64,000 nucleotides of DNA from the NCBI RefSeq assembly GCF_028285715.1, contig NZ_JANQOO010000018.1, forward strand, positions 1 through 64,000. Reading direction: 5' to 3'. A program made the position numbers and the translations under genes. This document shows positions 53,212 through 62,308 of this stretch, piece by piece; within the stretch, counting starts at the first letter, position 1; each line of letters begins with the position of its first letter. This stretch comes from Ulvibacterium sp. (GTDB taxonomy: Bacteria > Bacteroidota > Bacteroidia > Flavobacteriales > Flavobacteriaceae). Under the pieces are notes generated by a model. That model did no database searches and was not told the origin of the DNA. It worked only from the letters and a program-made list of their open reading frames with translations.

Positions 53212-53961
53212 ATGAGAACTTTTAATTTATCTATGCTGACACTATTCGCAAGTGCCTTAACCTTTGGACAATGGACGCAGTACGCTCCAAATCCTATTAA
53301 CGATCCTGCCAACGCCGCGGAGCAAGTATTACATCCTGGCAACCATGCCCTGCTGCTTATTGATCATGAGGGGCAGATGGCTTTCGCCGTAGAGTCACAA
53401 CCTATTGAAGAATTACGCAACAATGCTGGTTTGATCGCCGGTGCCTCAAAACTTTTCGAAATACCCACAATTATTACAACAGTAGCCGAAAGACAATTCT
53501 CGGGTCCAATATTTCCTGAAATCAGGGAGTATTACCCGGATGAGTCGACCTACATCGATAGAACGACCATGAACTCTTGGGAAGACAAGAATTTTGTGAA
53601 GGCCGTAGAAGCTATTGGCAAGAAAAAACTGGTAATGGCGGGCCTTTGGACAGAAGTATGTATAAATCTTGCGGCATTGTCCGCTCTTGAAGATGGTTAT
53701 GAAGTATATGTCATCTCCGACGCCTCTGGGGCCGTATCACAAGAGGCTCATGATATGGCCATGACAAGAATGATTCAGGCCGGGGTAATTCCGATGACTT
53801 CAATGCAATACATGTTGGAAGTCTATAGGGATTGGGCACGTTCTGACCAATACATTGAAGTAAACGAGCTTGCAAAAAGATATGGTGGGGCCTATGGTCT
53901 TGGTATTGACTACATCAAGACCATGCAAAAGTGGGCCAAGGAAGCGGAAAAGAAAAACTAA
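53212..53961 (+). CDS. YcaC-like isochorismatase-family hydrolase with signal peptide
   Basis: 249 aa from the ATG at 53212, which gives a signal peptide (FNLSMLTLFASALTFG); an ATG seven codons upstream exists. The fold is isochorismatase-like and closest in pattern to YcaC: LLIDHEGQMAF with the catalytic Asp, RTTMNSWEDKNFVKAVEA, GLWTEVCINLAAL with the catalytic Cys and DASGAVSQEAH. The Lys of the classical triad is not obvious (TTVAERQF). Substrates of YcaC proteins are unknown. It follows the pirin gene by 53 bp and is followed by a hairpin. Confidence 0.83.
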   Translation: MRTFNLSMLTLFASALTFGQWTQYAPNPINDPANAAEQVLHPGNHALLLIDHEGQMAFAVESQPIEELRNNAGLIAGASKLFEIPTIITTVAERQFSGPIFPEIREYYPDESTYIDRTTMNSWEDKNFVKAVEAIGKKKLVMAGLWTEVCINLAALSALEDGYEVYVISDASGAVSQEAHDMAMTRMIQAGVIPMTSMQYMLEVYRDWARSDQYIEVNELAKRYGGAYGLGIDYIKTMQKWAKEAEKKN

Positions 53962-53968
53962 ATCACAT

Positions 53969-54000
53969 CCCGCTATCGCAATACCTATATCGGTAGCGGG
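53969..54000 (+). other. Hairpin between the YcaC-like and amidohydrolase genes
   Basis: CCCGCTATCG (53969-53978) pairs with CGGTAGCGGG (53991-54000) with one G-U pair and a 12-nt loop. No U-tract follows, so it is unlikely to be a full terminator. It may protect the upstream mRNA or lower expression of the next gene. Confidence 0.5.
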
Positions 54001-54081
54001 GAATTTGGCAGATTACAATTTTTCTACAAGAACTCTGCTTACGAACAATTGCGTTGATCATAACAATTATTAAAAAACACC

Positions 54082-55917
54082 ATGGAAAAATTTGACAAGA
54101 ACAATATCGATCGCAGGAACTTTCTGAAAAGATCCCTCACTGCTGGAGCCTCTACACTGGTCATGCCTTCTTTATTTGGGAATGGATTTTCTCAAATCAA
54201 AGGGTCGGCAGATGTAGTGGTTCGAAACGCCAAAGTAACAACAGTTGATCCCAAAATACCTTCTGCGGAGGCTTTTGCCATTAAAGATGGACGATATTAC
54301 CGGGTAGGTTCCAACAACACGGTATCTGAATTGATAGGGAAAAACACAAAAGTTATTGATGCAAAAAATCATAGGGTCATTCCCGGATTAAATGATTCCC
54401 ATACCCATGGTGTTCGCGAAGGTCTTCATTACGGCCTGGAATTGAGATGGGATTGGGTGACTTCTATAGAGGAAGCCTTGGCAATGCTGGCAGAAGAAGT
54501 AAAGCATACCCCAAAAGGACAATGGATAAGGGTTGTTGGGGGCTTTTCCTGGGAACAGTTCAAGGAAAAACGAATGCCTACTTTGGAAGAAATCAACAAG
54601 GTAGCCCCTAACCATCCGGTTTACATCTTTTACCTCTATGCCTACGGCATGCTGAACAGAAAGGCTGTAGAGGTATTGAACTATGATAAGGAACCTATTG
54701 ACCTATACTACAAAGGAAGGATAGAAAAGGACAGATATGGTAGGGCTACGGGTATCATTACAGCTGCCCCTTCTGGCTTGATTATGTATAAAACACTGAC
54801 CAAGTTACCGGCGAAATCCAAAGAACAACAAATACTGGGCACCCGTCATTTTATGAATGAAATGAATGTATTAGGGCTTACTTCTATTTCGGATGCCGGT
54901 GGTGGTGGCATGCAATATCCTGATGCGTATGATGTGATAGGTGATGTTCACAGGCAAGGTTTATCAACGGTTAGGGTTGGTATTCACACTTTTCCACAAG
55001 TTGGAGGGCGTGAATATGATGACTACAAAAAATGGATAGGGATGATAAAACCGGGAGATGGTGATGATATGTACCGATTCATCGGCGGTGGCGAGAACAT
55101 AGCCTGGGCAGCTTATGATTATGAAATTTTTGCCCAAGAACGCCCTAACCTGGAATCCAACGTAAAGGAAGTGGCCCTGCCTATTTATAAGCTCTTGGCC
55201 GAAAACAACTGGCCTTGGAGACAGCATATCACCTACAACGAATCAGCGGAGATTCTTTTGGATATTTATGAAGAGGTAGCCGCTGCCGGAGATGGTAAAC
55301 TTCCAAAAGGCACATTTATAGATCACGGTGAGACCTTTTCGGAAAAGACTCTGGAGCGCATTGCTAAACTTAATATGGGCGTGGCGATTCAAAATAGAAT
55401 TGCCTACCAAGCCGAAGATTTCGTCAAAAGATATGGGGCGGCCAAATTGGCCCAAACGCCACCAATCAAGAAAATGTTGAAAATGGGTATACCGGTCGGT
55501 GGTGGAACTGATGCCACCCGTGTTAGTTCATACAACCCATGGTACTCAATTCACTGGCTGGCCACAGGTCAATCTAGGGGTGGAAGACAGATGTATGGTG
55601 AAGACAATATTTTAACTAGGGAAGAAGCCATAAAATTATGGACCACAGGTTCTGCTTGGTTTACCGGTGATGAAGGGCAAAAAGGAGCCATTAAAGAAGG
55701 GCAATTGGCCGATTTTACCATCCTTAACCAGGACGTTATGGAAGTACCTGATGCCTTGATCCCACGCACACATGCAAAACTGACCGCCGTTGGTGGGAAC
55801 ATAGTGCACGCGTACGATTCCTTTGAACGATATGCACCGGCACCGCTACCTGAAGTTGCACCTGATTGGTCGCCGCTCTATCGTACGGGTGACTTTAGAA
55901 AATTGTATTTGAGTTAA
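54082..55917 (+). CDS. Tat-exported YtcJ-like amidohydrolase
   Basis: 611 aa. DRRNFLKRSLTAGAS is a twin-arginine signal. The amidohydrolase-3 body has the metal motif LNDSHTHG near residue 105, an IDHGETFSEKTLERI region near 415 and GGGTDATRVSSYNPW near 475, typical of YtcJ proteins. These hydrolyse amides or related bonds with bound metal; substrates are mostly unknown. It is the third exported protein in the row after pirin and YcaC-like, and probably belongs to the same regulon. Confidence 0.87.
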   Translation: MEKFDKNNIDRRNFLKRSLTAGASTLVMPSLFGNGFSQIKGSADVVVRNAKVTTVDPKIPSAEAFAIKDGRYYRVGSNNTVSELIGKNTKVIDAKNHRVIPGLNDSHTHGVREGLHYGLELRWDWVTSIEEALAMLAEEVKHTPKGQWIRVVGGFSWEQFKEKRMPTLEEINKVAPNHPVYIFYLYAYGMLNRKAVEVLNYDKEPIDLYYKGRIEKDRYGRATGIITAAPSGLIMYKTLTKLPAKSKEQQILGTRHFMNEMNVLGLTSISDAGGGGMQYPDAYDVIGDVHRQGLSTVRVGIHTFPQVGGREYDDYKKWIGMIKPGDGDDMYRFIGGGENIAWAAYDYEIFAQERPNLESNVKEVALPIYKLLAENNWPWRQHITYNESAEILLDIYEEVAAAGDGKLPKGTFIDHGETFSEKTLERIAKLNMGVAIQNRIAYQAEDFVKRYGAAKLAQTPPIKKMLKMGIPVGGGTDATRVSSYNPWYSIHWLATGQSRGGRQMYGEDNILTREEAIKLWTTGSAWFTGDEGQKGAIKEGQLADFTILNQDVMEVPDALIPRTHAKLTAVGGNIVHAYDSFERYAPAPLPEVAPDWSPLYRTGDFRKLYLS

Positions 55918-55968
55918 GACCTATGCCCTAAAAATAGTAACTGATAAAAACTAAAAACAAAAATAGAT

Positions 55969-56493
55969 ATGGAAACAGCAGTAAAAACAAAATGGAATTT
56001 AGATACCGCCCATTCGGAAATTGGGTTTAAGGTAAAGCACATGATGATTTCTACGGTAACGGGTCACTTTGAGGATTTCAATGCCACAGTTACCGCCGAA
56101 TCAGATGACTTCACAAATGCGGATTTTGATTTCGTGGCTTCCGTTGCGAGCATTAATACAAAAAATGCAGACCGTGACAACCATTTAAAGTCAGACGACT
56201 TTTTCAATGCAAAAGTACATCCCGAAATGACTTTTAAGTCCACTTCATTTGATGGTAAAAAAATGACCGGGGATTTAACCATTCGTAATATTACCAGAAG
56301 TATTGAACTGGACGTCGATTTTAACGGTATAGCGGTTGACCCATATGGGCAGACCAAAGCAGGATTTGAAATGAATGCTACGCTTAATCGCAAAGATTTT
56401 GGCCTTACTTGGAGTGCCGTTACGGAAGCGGGAAGCGTTGTGGTTGCCGATGCCGTGAAATTGGTGGTGGCCTTACAATTTATAAGGCAGTAA
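55969..56493 (+). CDS. YceI-family protein, cytoplasmic form
   Basis: 174 aa. YceI lipocalin-like barrel: WNLDTAHSEIGFKVKHMMISTVTGHF at the start, ASINTKNADRDNHLKSDDFFNA in the middle and the DFGLTWSA motif near the end. YceI proteins bind isoprenoids or other amphiphiles. Most are periplasmic, but this one has no signal peptide. It follows the amidohydrolase gene by 51 bp and ends in a terminator, so it is likely the last gene of the set. Confidence 0.88.
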   Translation: METAVKTKWNLDTAHSEIGFKVKHMMISTVTGHFEDFNATVTAESDDFTNADFDFVASVASINTKNADRDNHLKSDDFFNAKVHPEMTFKSTSFDGKKMTGDLTIRNITRSIELDVDFNGIAVDPYGQTKAGFEMNATLNRKDFGLTWSAVTEAGSVVVADAVKLVVALQFIRQ

Positions 56494-56500
56494 TCTAAAT

Positions 56501-56537
56501 AAAAAGGCCGTCTAAGGCATACTCGGACAGCCTTTTT
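56501..56537 (+). terminator. Terminator after yceI-like gene
   Basis: AAAAAGGCCGTC (56501-56512) pairs with GGACAGCCTTTTT (56525-56537), one mismatch, ending in a U-tract. It lies 8 bp after the stop. Confidence 0.75.
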
Positions 56538-56566
56538 CACTACTTGGTCCCTAAAAATCCAAACAT

Positions 56567-57016
56567 ATGAAAACACAAATACTCTTTATTGGTTTAGCCG
56601 TTGCTGCCGGGGCCATGCTACCCATACAGGCCGGGTTGAACGTACAATTGGGGAAATCCGTGCACCAACCCATCTTTGCGGCATTCGCGTCCTTTTTGAT
56701 CGGTTCATTGGGACTATTGGTGTACCTGTTCCTTTTGAAATTTGACTTTGGAACGGTATCCCAGGCTAGGACCGTATCCCCAATGGTCTGGGTCGCCGGG
56801 ATTTTGGGAGCTTTTTATGTTGCAGCGGTCATTATTCTTGCACCAAAGCTAGGTACGGCCCTTACCTTTTCGCTAGTGGTCACCGGTCAGATGGCCATTT
56901 CACTGCTATTGGACCATTATGGGTTATTGGGCCTACCGGTAAGACATATCAACTGGCAACGGCTTCTGGGGGTTGCGTTCTTGATTACCGGAGTGTTGTT
57001 GATACGGAAGTTTTAA
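56567..57016 (+). CDS. DMT-superfamily YdcZ-like membrane protein
   Basis: 149 aa, five membrane helices. The start QILFIGLAVAAGAMLPIQAGLNVQLG and the DHYGLLGLPVRHINWQRLLG block match the YdcZ (DUF606) family of small drug/metabolite transporter relatives, which work as dimers. Substrate is unknown. Its stop is directly followed by the ATG of the porin gene, so inner-membrane and outer-membrane proteins may be made together. Confidence 0.85.
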   Translation: MKTQILFIGLAVAAGAMLPIQAGLNVQLGKSVHQPIFAAFASFLIGSLGLLVYLFLLKFDFGTVSQARTVSPMVWVAGILGAFYVAAVIILAPKLGTALTFSLVVTGQMAISLLLDHYGLLGLPVRHINWQRLLGVAFLITGVLLIRKF

Positions 57017-58369
57017 ATGAAAAAATGGCATTTCATAGTACTTTTTTTAGTAGTTGAATTTGCCGCCCGTGGGCAACGGGAAAATCTTGATTTTAGTTTA
57101 CTTCGGCAGAACGACGATGTGTCTACATGGCAGGAAAAACAGGACAAGAACCTGTATGAGGGAATGAAATGGGTTGATCTGGGAGAAAATAGGAGTTTAA
57201 GTTTTGGTGGAAGCTATCGATTCCAGATAGAGGCCTTTGTGAATGAACAGTTCAGTAGGGAGGAAGACCAAACCGATGTCTGGTTCCTGAATCGGTTTAT
57301 GCTTCATTCCCATCTAAGACTTGGGAATCATGTGGAGCTCTTCGCCGAACTGAACTCTAGTACCATTGCCAGTAAGCGGAACCTTTCGCCTGTGGATAGG
57401 GATGAGCTATCCATGAATCAATTTTTTGCCACGTACGAGTGGAACGACTCATGGAGCCTTAGGGTAGGAAGGCAGAATTTACGTCTGGGCAGTGGCCGTT
57501 TGGTAGATATACGGGAAGGCCCCAATGTGCGCCTTTCCTTTGATATGGCTTCCTTGGATTTTGATAATGGAAAGACGGCCGTAAAAACTTTCTTTGGTTT
57601 ACCCGTACAACAGCGACCGGGTGTATTCGACAATGATTTTTTAGCTTTTACGGAACAGTTTGGTGGGCTCTACGTTACAAGGACCTGGGGTGCCGACTTC
57701 AATTTTGATGTCTACGTCCTTTATAAAAGGGAAGATGCCAAGACCTGGAATCTAGGGATTGCAGACGACCGCAGGACTTCCCTTGGGTTCAGGCAGGCCG
57801 GTAAATGGAAAAATTGGCGGTTTAACAATGAGTTCGTCTACCAATTGGGTGGTTTTGGCAATCAGGATATCCGGGCTTGGACGGCCTCTTTTAATATTGA
57901 AAAGTCCATTCAATGGTTCGACCTAGACCTTGATCTCGGTCTTAAGACCGAGGTTATCAGTGGAGATAACGACCCGAATGATGATACTTTGAACACCTTT
58001 GATGCCTTATATCCTAGAGGGGCTTACTTTGGTAGGGTAGCTCGTTTTGGACCTTCCAATCTTATCGACATTCATCCGTACCTCAGTGGAAATTTCGGAA
58101 AATTCTCGATGGAACTGGATTATGTGGCTTTTTGGCGATTTTCAAGACAAGATGGCGTTTATGGTCCAGCTCTCAATTTACAGTATCCCTCGGTCAACGA
58201 GGAGCGATTTATCGGTCATCAAATAGGAACCATTACGGGTTTTAGGTTTACTGCAAACTTCGCTCTGGAATTGGAGACCAATCTAATTTTTCCTGGAGCT
58301 TTCCTTAAGGCAAGCAATTTGGACGATCTGTTGTTCCATACGGTATTGACGGCTGAATTCAAATTTTAA
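57017..58369 (+). CDS. Alginate-export-type outer-membrane porin
   Basis: 450 aa with a signal peptide (HFIVLFLVVEFAARG). The rest alternates hydrophobic and polar residues in strands and ends in EFKF, with a C-terminal Phe typical of beta barrels. The SFGGSYRFQIEAFVNEQF and LRVGRQNLRLGSGRLVD blocks are those of the alginate_exp family, 18-stranded porins related to AlgE. The actual solute is unknown and need not be alginate. It begins immediately after the YdcZ-like gene. Confidence 0.82.
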   Translation: MKKWHFIVLFLVVEFAARGQRENLDFSLLRQNDDVSTWQEKQDKNLYEGMKWVDLGENRSLSFGGSYRFQIEAFVNEQFSREEDQTDVWFLNRFMLHSHLRLGNHVELFAELNSSTIASKRNLSPVDRDELSMNQFFATYEWNDSWSLRVGRQNLRLGSGRLVDIREGPNVRLSFDMASLDFDNGKTAVKTFFGLPVQQRPGVFDNDFLAFTEQFGGLYVTRTWGADFNFDVYVLYKREDAKTWNLGIADDRRTSLGFRQAGKWKNWRFNNEFVYQLGGFGNQDIRAWTASFNIEKSIQWFDLDLDLGLKTEVISGDNDPNDDTLNTFDALYPRGAYFGRVARFGPSNLIDIHPYLSGNFGKFSMELDYVAFWRFSRQDGVYGPALNLQYPSVNEERFIGHQIGTITGFRFTANFALELETNLIFPGAFLKASNLDDLLFHTVLTAEFKF

Positions 58370-58443
58370 TATGGCCCTACAATGCTTGCCGTTAAAAGTC
58401 GATTCTTTCCCATAAACACTTTGGGTAAAGAAAGAAATGAACG

Positions 58444-60105
58444 CTAATTTTCATTCAAATACTTGTGCACCAAGCTGATGGACATGGACCCTTCTCCCAC
58501 GGCCGACGCTACGCGATTCATGGCACCACTGCGAACATCACCAGCGGCAAAAACACCGGGCACACTGGTCTCCAAAAGATAGGGTTCCTGGTTTTTCCTC
58601 CAAGTCAAGGTCCCATTTTGGTGATCCAAAACTTCCCTTCCGGTGACCAAAAAACCTTTTTTGTCCTTTAGGAATAGGTTTCCAGTCCACTCCGTATACG
58701 GTTTGGCCCCAATAAAGATAAAAATGGCACGTGCCTCTAGCTCTTGTTCCGTATTGGTTTGGTTGTTTCGAACTACCACTGCTTCCAAATGGGAGTTTCC
58801 TTGGGCCTCCACAATTTCTGAATGGGTGACAACCTCAATATTCGCCGTATTGTTAATTTGATCGATCAAATAGGAACTCATGGTAGACACCAAGGAATCC
58901 CTACGGATAACAATATGGACCTTCTTGGCATATTTTGAAAGGTACATGGCCCCTTGTCCGGCACTATTTCCGCCTCCCACGACATATACGTTGCCATTTT
59001 TACAGGTATGTGCCTCAGTGGTCGCCGCACCATAATACACTCCTGCCCCGGTCAATTGCTCCATTCCTTTGTTGGCAAGTTTACGGTAATCCACTCCTGT
59101 AGCGATGACCACTGTCTTACTTTTCACCTCACTATCATTGGAAAGTGTCAAAGTCTTATAGGAATCTTGTATGTTGATGGCCTTGACTTCTACGGGAGAT
59201 AAAAACTCGATACCGAAACGTGTGGCCTGTGTAATGGCCCGTCTTGCCAAATCGGAACCGCTCAACCCTTTAGGAAAACCTAAATAGTTCTCAATACGTG
59301 AGCTAGTGCCCGCTTGGCCCCCTGGGGCCTTTCTATCGATAAGTAGGGTTTTTAACCCTTCGCTTCCACCATATACCGCAGCCGCCAAACCTGCCGGTCC
59401 CGCTCCAATAATCACCACATCGTACAAATCTTCCCGGGCTTTGACATTAAGCCCCAATTTTTCTGCGATAGCGGTAAGTGCCGGATTTTTTAAAAGGCTC
59501 CCGTCCTCAAAGAATACCGTAGGAAAGTCCTTGTCCTCTAAATGGTTGCTTTGTGCCAATTCTTGGGCCACATCTTCGTTTTCTATGTTGAGAAATTGAT
59601 ACGGGAACATGTTTCCTGCCAAAAAATCCTTGATGTAGTGGGTATTGGGCGAAAACTGATAGCCTACGATGCGCAATCCTGAAAATGGTGGGGAATAATG
59701 TGCCAACCAATCTTGGAGCACATCATCTATAACGGGGAACAATTTCTCTTCAGGCGGGTTCCAGGGTTTCAACAGATAATAATCCAACTGTACGTCGTTG
59801 ATAGCCTTGATGGCTGCATCCGTATCCGAATAGGCCGTAAGCAAAACCCGTTTGGCCTGGGGAAAGGAAGCCAGGGCTTGCTCCAAAAAATCTACCCCCA
59901 ACATTTCCGGCATCCTTTGATCCGATAGTAAAAGTGCCACTTCCTCGCCCTTGTTCTTTAAGGATGTAATTGCTTCCAATGCCTCTTTGGCAGAGGTAGT
60001 GGCCATTATTCGGTAATCGTTTCGATAACGCGATCGCAGGTCGCTACGGATGGCGGACAACACCTGTGCATCGTCATCAACAGCAAGTATAATCGGTTTT
60101 TTCAT
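58444..60105 (-). CDS. Fusion: response-regulator receiver, glutaredoxin-like and thioredoxin-reductase-like domains
   Basis: 553 aa. Residues 4-130 form a receiver domain with acceptor Asp62 (LLSDQRMP), Thr90 and Lys113. Residues about 143-225 look like a glutaredoxin-like domain (FSPNTHYIKDFL, PYQFLNIE, FPTVFF) without a CxxC. Residues 228-553 are a thioredoxin-reductase-like flavoprotein with GAGPAG at 234-239 and GGGNSAGQ at 377-384; where the redox CxxC is expected the sequence reads GAATTEA (359-365). It should bind FAD and NAD(P)H but not reduce thioredoxin. The ATG overlaps the stop of the kinase gene (ATGA), marking it as that kinase's partner. Confidence 0.88.
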   Translation of the reverse strand: MKKPIILAVDDDAQVLSAIRSDLRSRYRNDYRIMATTSAKEALEAITSLKNKGEEVALLLSDQRMPEMLGVDFLEQALASFPQAKRVLLTAYSDTDAAIKAINDVQLDYYLLKPWNPPEEKLFPVIDDVLQDWLAHYSPPFSGLRIVGYQFSPNTHYIKDFLAGNMFPYQFLNIENEDVAQELAQSNHLEDKDFPTVFFEDGSLLKNPALTAIAEKLGLNVKAREDLYDVVIIGAGPAGLAAAVYGGSEGLKTLLIDRKAPGGQAGTSSRIENYLGFPKGLSGSDLARRAITQATRFGIEFLSPVEVKAINIQDSYKTLTLSNDSEVKSKTVVIATGVDYRKLANKGMEQLTGAGVYYGAATTEAHTCKNGNVYVVGGGNSAGQGAMYLSKYAKKVHIVIRRDSLVSTMSSYLIDQINNTANIEVVTHSEIVEAQGNSHLEAVVVRNNQTNTEQELEARAIFIFIGAKPYTEWTGNLFLKDKKGFLVTGREVLDHQNGTLTWRKNQEPYLLETSVPGVFAAGDVRSGAMNRVASAVGEGSMSISLVHKYLNEN

Positions 60106-61520
60106 GTATTCTCCTCTTCTGAATTCTGGCCAATGGGCAAACAGACCTCAAAAATAGTCTCCCCCGGTTTTGAAGTAACCTTCACCTGTCCATTGTGTTG
60201 TTTTATAATTTTTTGCGTTACATCCAATCCCAATCCCGTACCTTTTCCCACTTCCTTGGTGGTAAAAAAAGGCTCAAAGATGCGGTTGGCATATTCTTCT
60301 GGGATACCATGTCCATTGTCCTGAATATAAACATTGGCAAAATTTCCCCGGCCTTTGGTCCAAATGGTCAATTTCCCGTCCTTGTCGGGTAGCGCATCAA
60401 TGGCATTATCGATCAAATTGGTCCAGACCTGGTTTAATTCCCCAGGCAGTCCTTTTATTTTTGGAAGGTTTTGGTCAAACTTTGTAATCACCTCATGACC
60501 TACCTTGCCAATCTTATGGTTAAGTACGTTCAAGGTACTTTGAAGCCCTTGATGAAGGTCCAATAATTGAAAATCAAGACTTTGATCCATATAGGAGTAG
60601 GTCTTCACGGACTGCACCAATGTCTCGATCCTTGAGGAGGCCTCCTTAATATCGGTTACGGTCTTGTGTGTGGTCATGTTCTGTACGATCCACTTCAGGA
60701 CCGGATTAAAATCTTCCTCCCGAAGCAGGGACTTCACAAATTGCAGATCCTCAGTATTGAATTGATATTCAACAAGTAAGGGCACCAAATCATACTTATC
60801 GTCCAAGCTACAATCGGAGAACCAATCGTATAAGTCATCCTCCAGGGTGTTTTTTTCCAATAAAGTAAGTTCAGTAGGTTTCTCCTCCAATTTCTGGTAC
60901 ATGAAGCGATTGACCTCATCAATGGCTTCATCTTCCGTTTTTATCTTGATGACCTGCTTGAAATCGGCAGGTAACCCCATCAAATGTTGTTGCAAAAGAG
61001 CCGCGCTACGGACCATGGCGGAGGCCGGGTTATTTAATTCGTGGGCCAGACCTGCAGACAGTTTTCCCAAGGCGATCAACTTTTCATTTTGAACTTCAAT
61101 TTGAGTGATGTTCCGGATTCGGTTGTTCATTTCATGTACCAAAACCTCGGTCAATTCGTAGTGTCCCTGTATCAGTTCCTTAAGGTGATTTCGATGCAGC
61201 CTGCCTACCTTCCCGGGCTTTATTGCAACGGCAAAACCTGAGGCCTCCTTGGCGCGTGAAAAGGGCAAAAGTCCTGAGATATCGTACTTTTGGAGCCTAC
61301 CAAATGCCTTGCGATTGTTGTTCTGCAGTAGGTAAAGCTCAAAATCACCTTCGAAAATAAGCAACAGATGATCAATTGGGCTTCCCCTTTCAAAGAGGTA
61401 CCCTCCTTTTGGAACTTCAGCGATTTCCAAATGTTCACCGAGCCATTGGAGTTGTTTTTCCGGGATACTTTGTAAAAGGGGGAATTTTTGGAGTCCCTCA
61501 ATTATTTTGTTGTTTTTCAT
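60102..61520 (-). CDS. Cyclic-nucleotide-domain sensor histidine kinase
   Basis: 472 aa from the ATG at 61520. An N-terminal cNMP-binding-type domain (about 8-125, GGYLFERGSPIDHLLLIFEGDFELYL) is followed by a dimerisation region with the phospho-acceptor His in LSAGLAHELNNPAS and a HATPase domain (NLIDNAIDA, IQDNGHGIPEE, GKGTGLGL). There is no membrane segment, so it is cytoplasmic. The cNMP fold may sense a nucleotide or, as in CRP/FNR relatives, another small ligand. Its stop overlaps the start of the receiver/flavoprotein fusion. Confidence 0.88.
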   Translation of the reverse strand: MKNNKIIEGLQKFPLLQSIPEKQLQWLGEHLEIAEVPKGGYLFERGSPIDHLLLIFEGDFELYLLQNNNRKAFGRLQKYDISGLLPFSRAKEASGFAVAIKPGKVGRLHRNHLKELIQGHYELTEVLVHEMNNRIRNITQIEVQNEKLIALGKLSAGLAHELNNPASAMVRSAALLQQHLMGLPADFKQVIKIKTEDEAIDEVNRFMYQKLEEKPTELTLLEKNTLEDDLYDWFSDCSLDDKYDLVPLLVEYQFNTEDLQFVKSLLREEDFNPVLKWIVQNMTTHKTVTDIKEASSRIETLVQSVKTYSYMDQSLDFQLLDLHQGLQSTLNVLNHKIGKVGHEVITKFDQNLPKIKGLPGELNQVWTNLIDNAIDALPDKDGKLTIWTKGRGNFANVYIQDNGHGIPEEYANRIFEPFFTTKEVGKGTGLGLDVTQKIIKQHNGQVKVTSKPGETIFEVCLPIGQNSEEENT

Positions 61521-61790
61521 AACCAAAAAAATCCTTTCTTTTCCATACAGGAAAGATAGCGAACTTATTAGAAAATTGGGGTTTTGTTACAGGCAATTTA
61601 CACTTTGCCGGTCCTTGGTCGCCAAATTGATTTTTACACTATCCATTATTGATTGTAAAATACTGATATACAAAACTTTGTGAGTCAAAATCGTTAAGAT
61701 GCAATTCTGAATTTTGGACTAACCCAATCCTACTGCAAGTAGTGCCATATTCTTTAAAATATGGTTTTGTCCATAGATTTTTAGTAGCCT

Positions 61791-62303
61791 CTATAGGTTT
61801 ACAAACTCAAACCCGGCCAAAGGAATGTCGCGAAGATCCCTTTCCGTTTCATTAAGTAGAATGCCATGTTCCAGATAGGCCTTTAAGTTGGCCAGCCAAA
61901 AGGTCCAGCCATTGCTACAACCATAATGGATATTCAACCTGCTCTGCTCATCCGTTGGAATATCATATTGCCTTAAGGTAAGTAGACAAACCTTGCCTTG
62001 ATTTTCTATGTGTACGGATACCTTGCTGTCCGTAAAGGAAATCTCTAGGAAATCCGAGCCATTGGCCTGCATTACCTTTCCCTTTTCCAGTGCGTCCCAA
62101 TTGTGCCATCCCCAAATATAATCATCACCGGTTTGCATAGAAGCTTCGGCCTTACGCGGTTGACCTTCCGGTGAGATATATTCGGCTTCCCTAAGGAACC
62201 AGGAACAGATGCCTTCCGAAGTCGCCCAGCACCAATAGAGTTTTTGTGGCGTAGTTTTTATGTAGATTTTCTTAGTGAAGGAATCAAAACTTAGCTTTTC
62301 CAT
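61791..62303 (-). CDS. SRPBCC/AHSA1-type START-like protein
   Basis: 170 aa, soluble. KKIYIKTTPQKLYWCWATSEGICSWFL at the start and GCSNGWTFWLANLKAYLEHG toward the end are typical of AHSA1-like (activator of Hsp90 homologue) START-fold proteins, which bind hydrophobic ligands. Specific function unknown. It lies 5 bp downstream of the serine hydrolase gene and is probably co-transcribed. The 264-bp gap after it toward 61527 holds no gene I can support. Confidence 0.8.
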   Translation of the reverse strand: MEKLSFDSFTKKIYIKTTPQKLYWCWATSEGICSWFLREAEYISPEGQPRKAEASMQTGDDYIWGWHNWDALEKGKVMQANGSDFLEISFTDSKVSVHIENQGKVCLLTLRQYDIPTDEQSRLNIHYGCSNGWTFWLANLKAYLEHGILLNETERDLRDIPLAGFEFVNL

Positions 62304-62308
62304 TGTGT

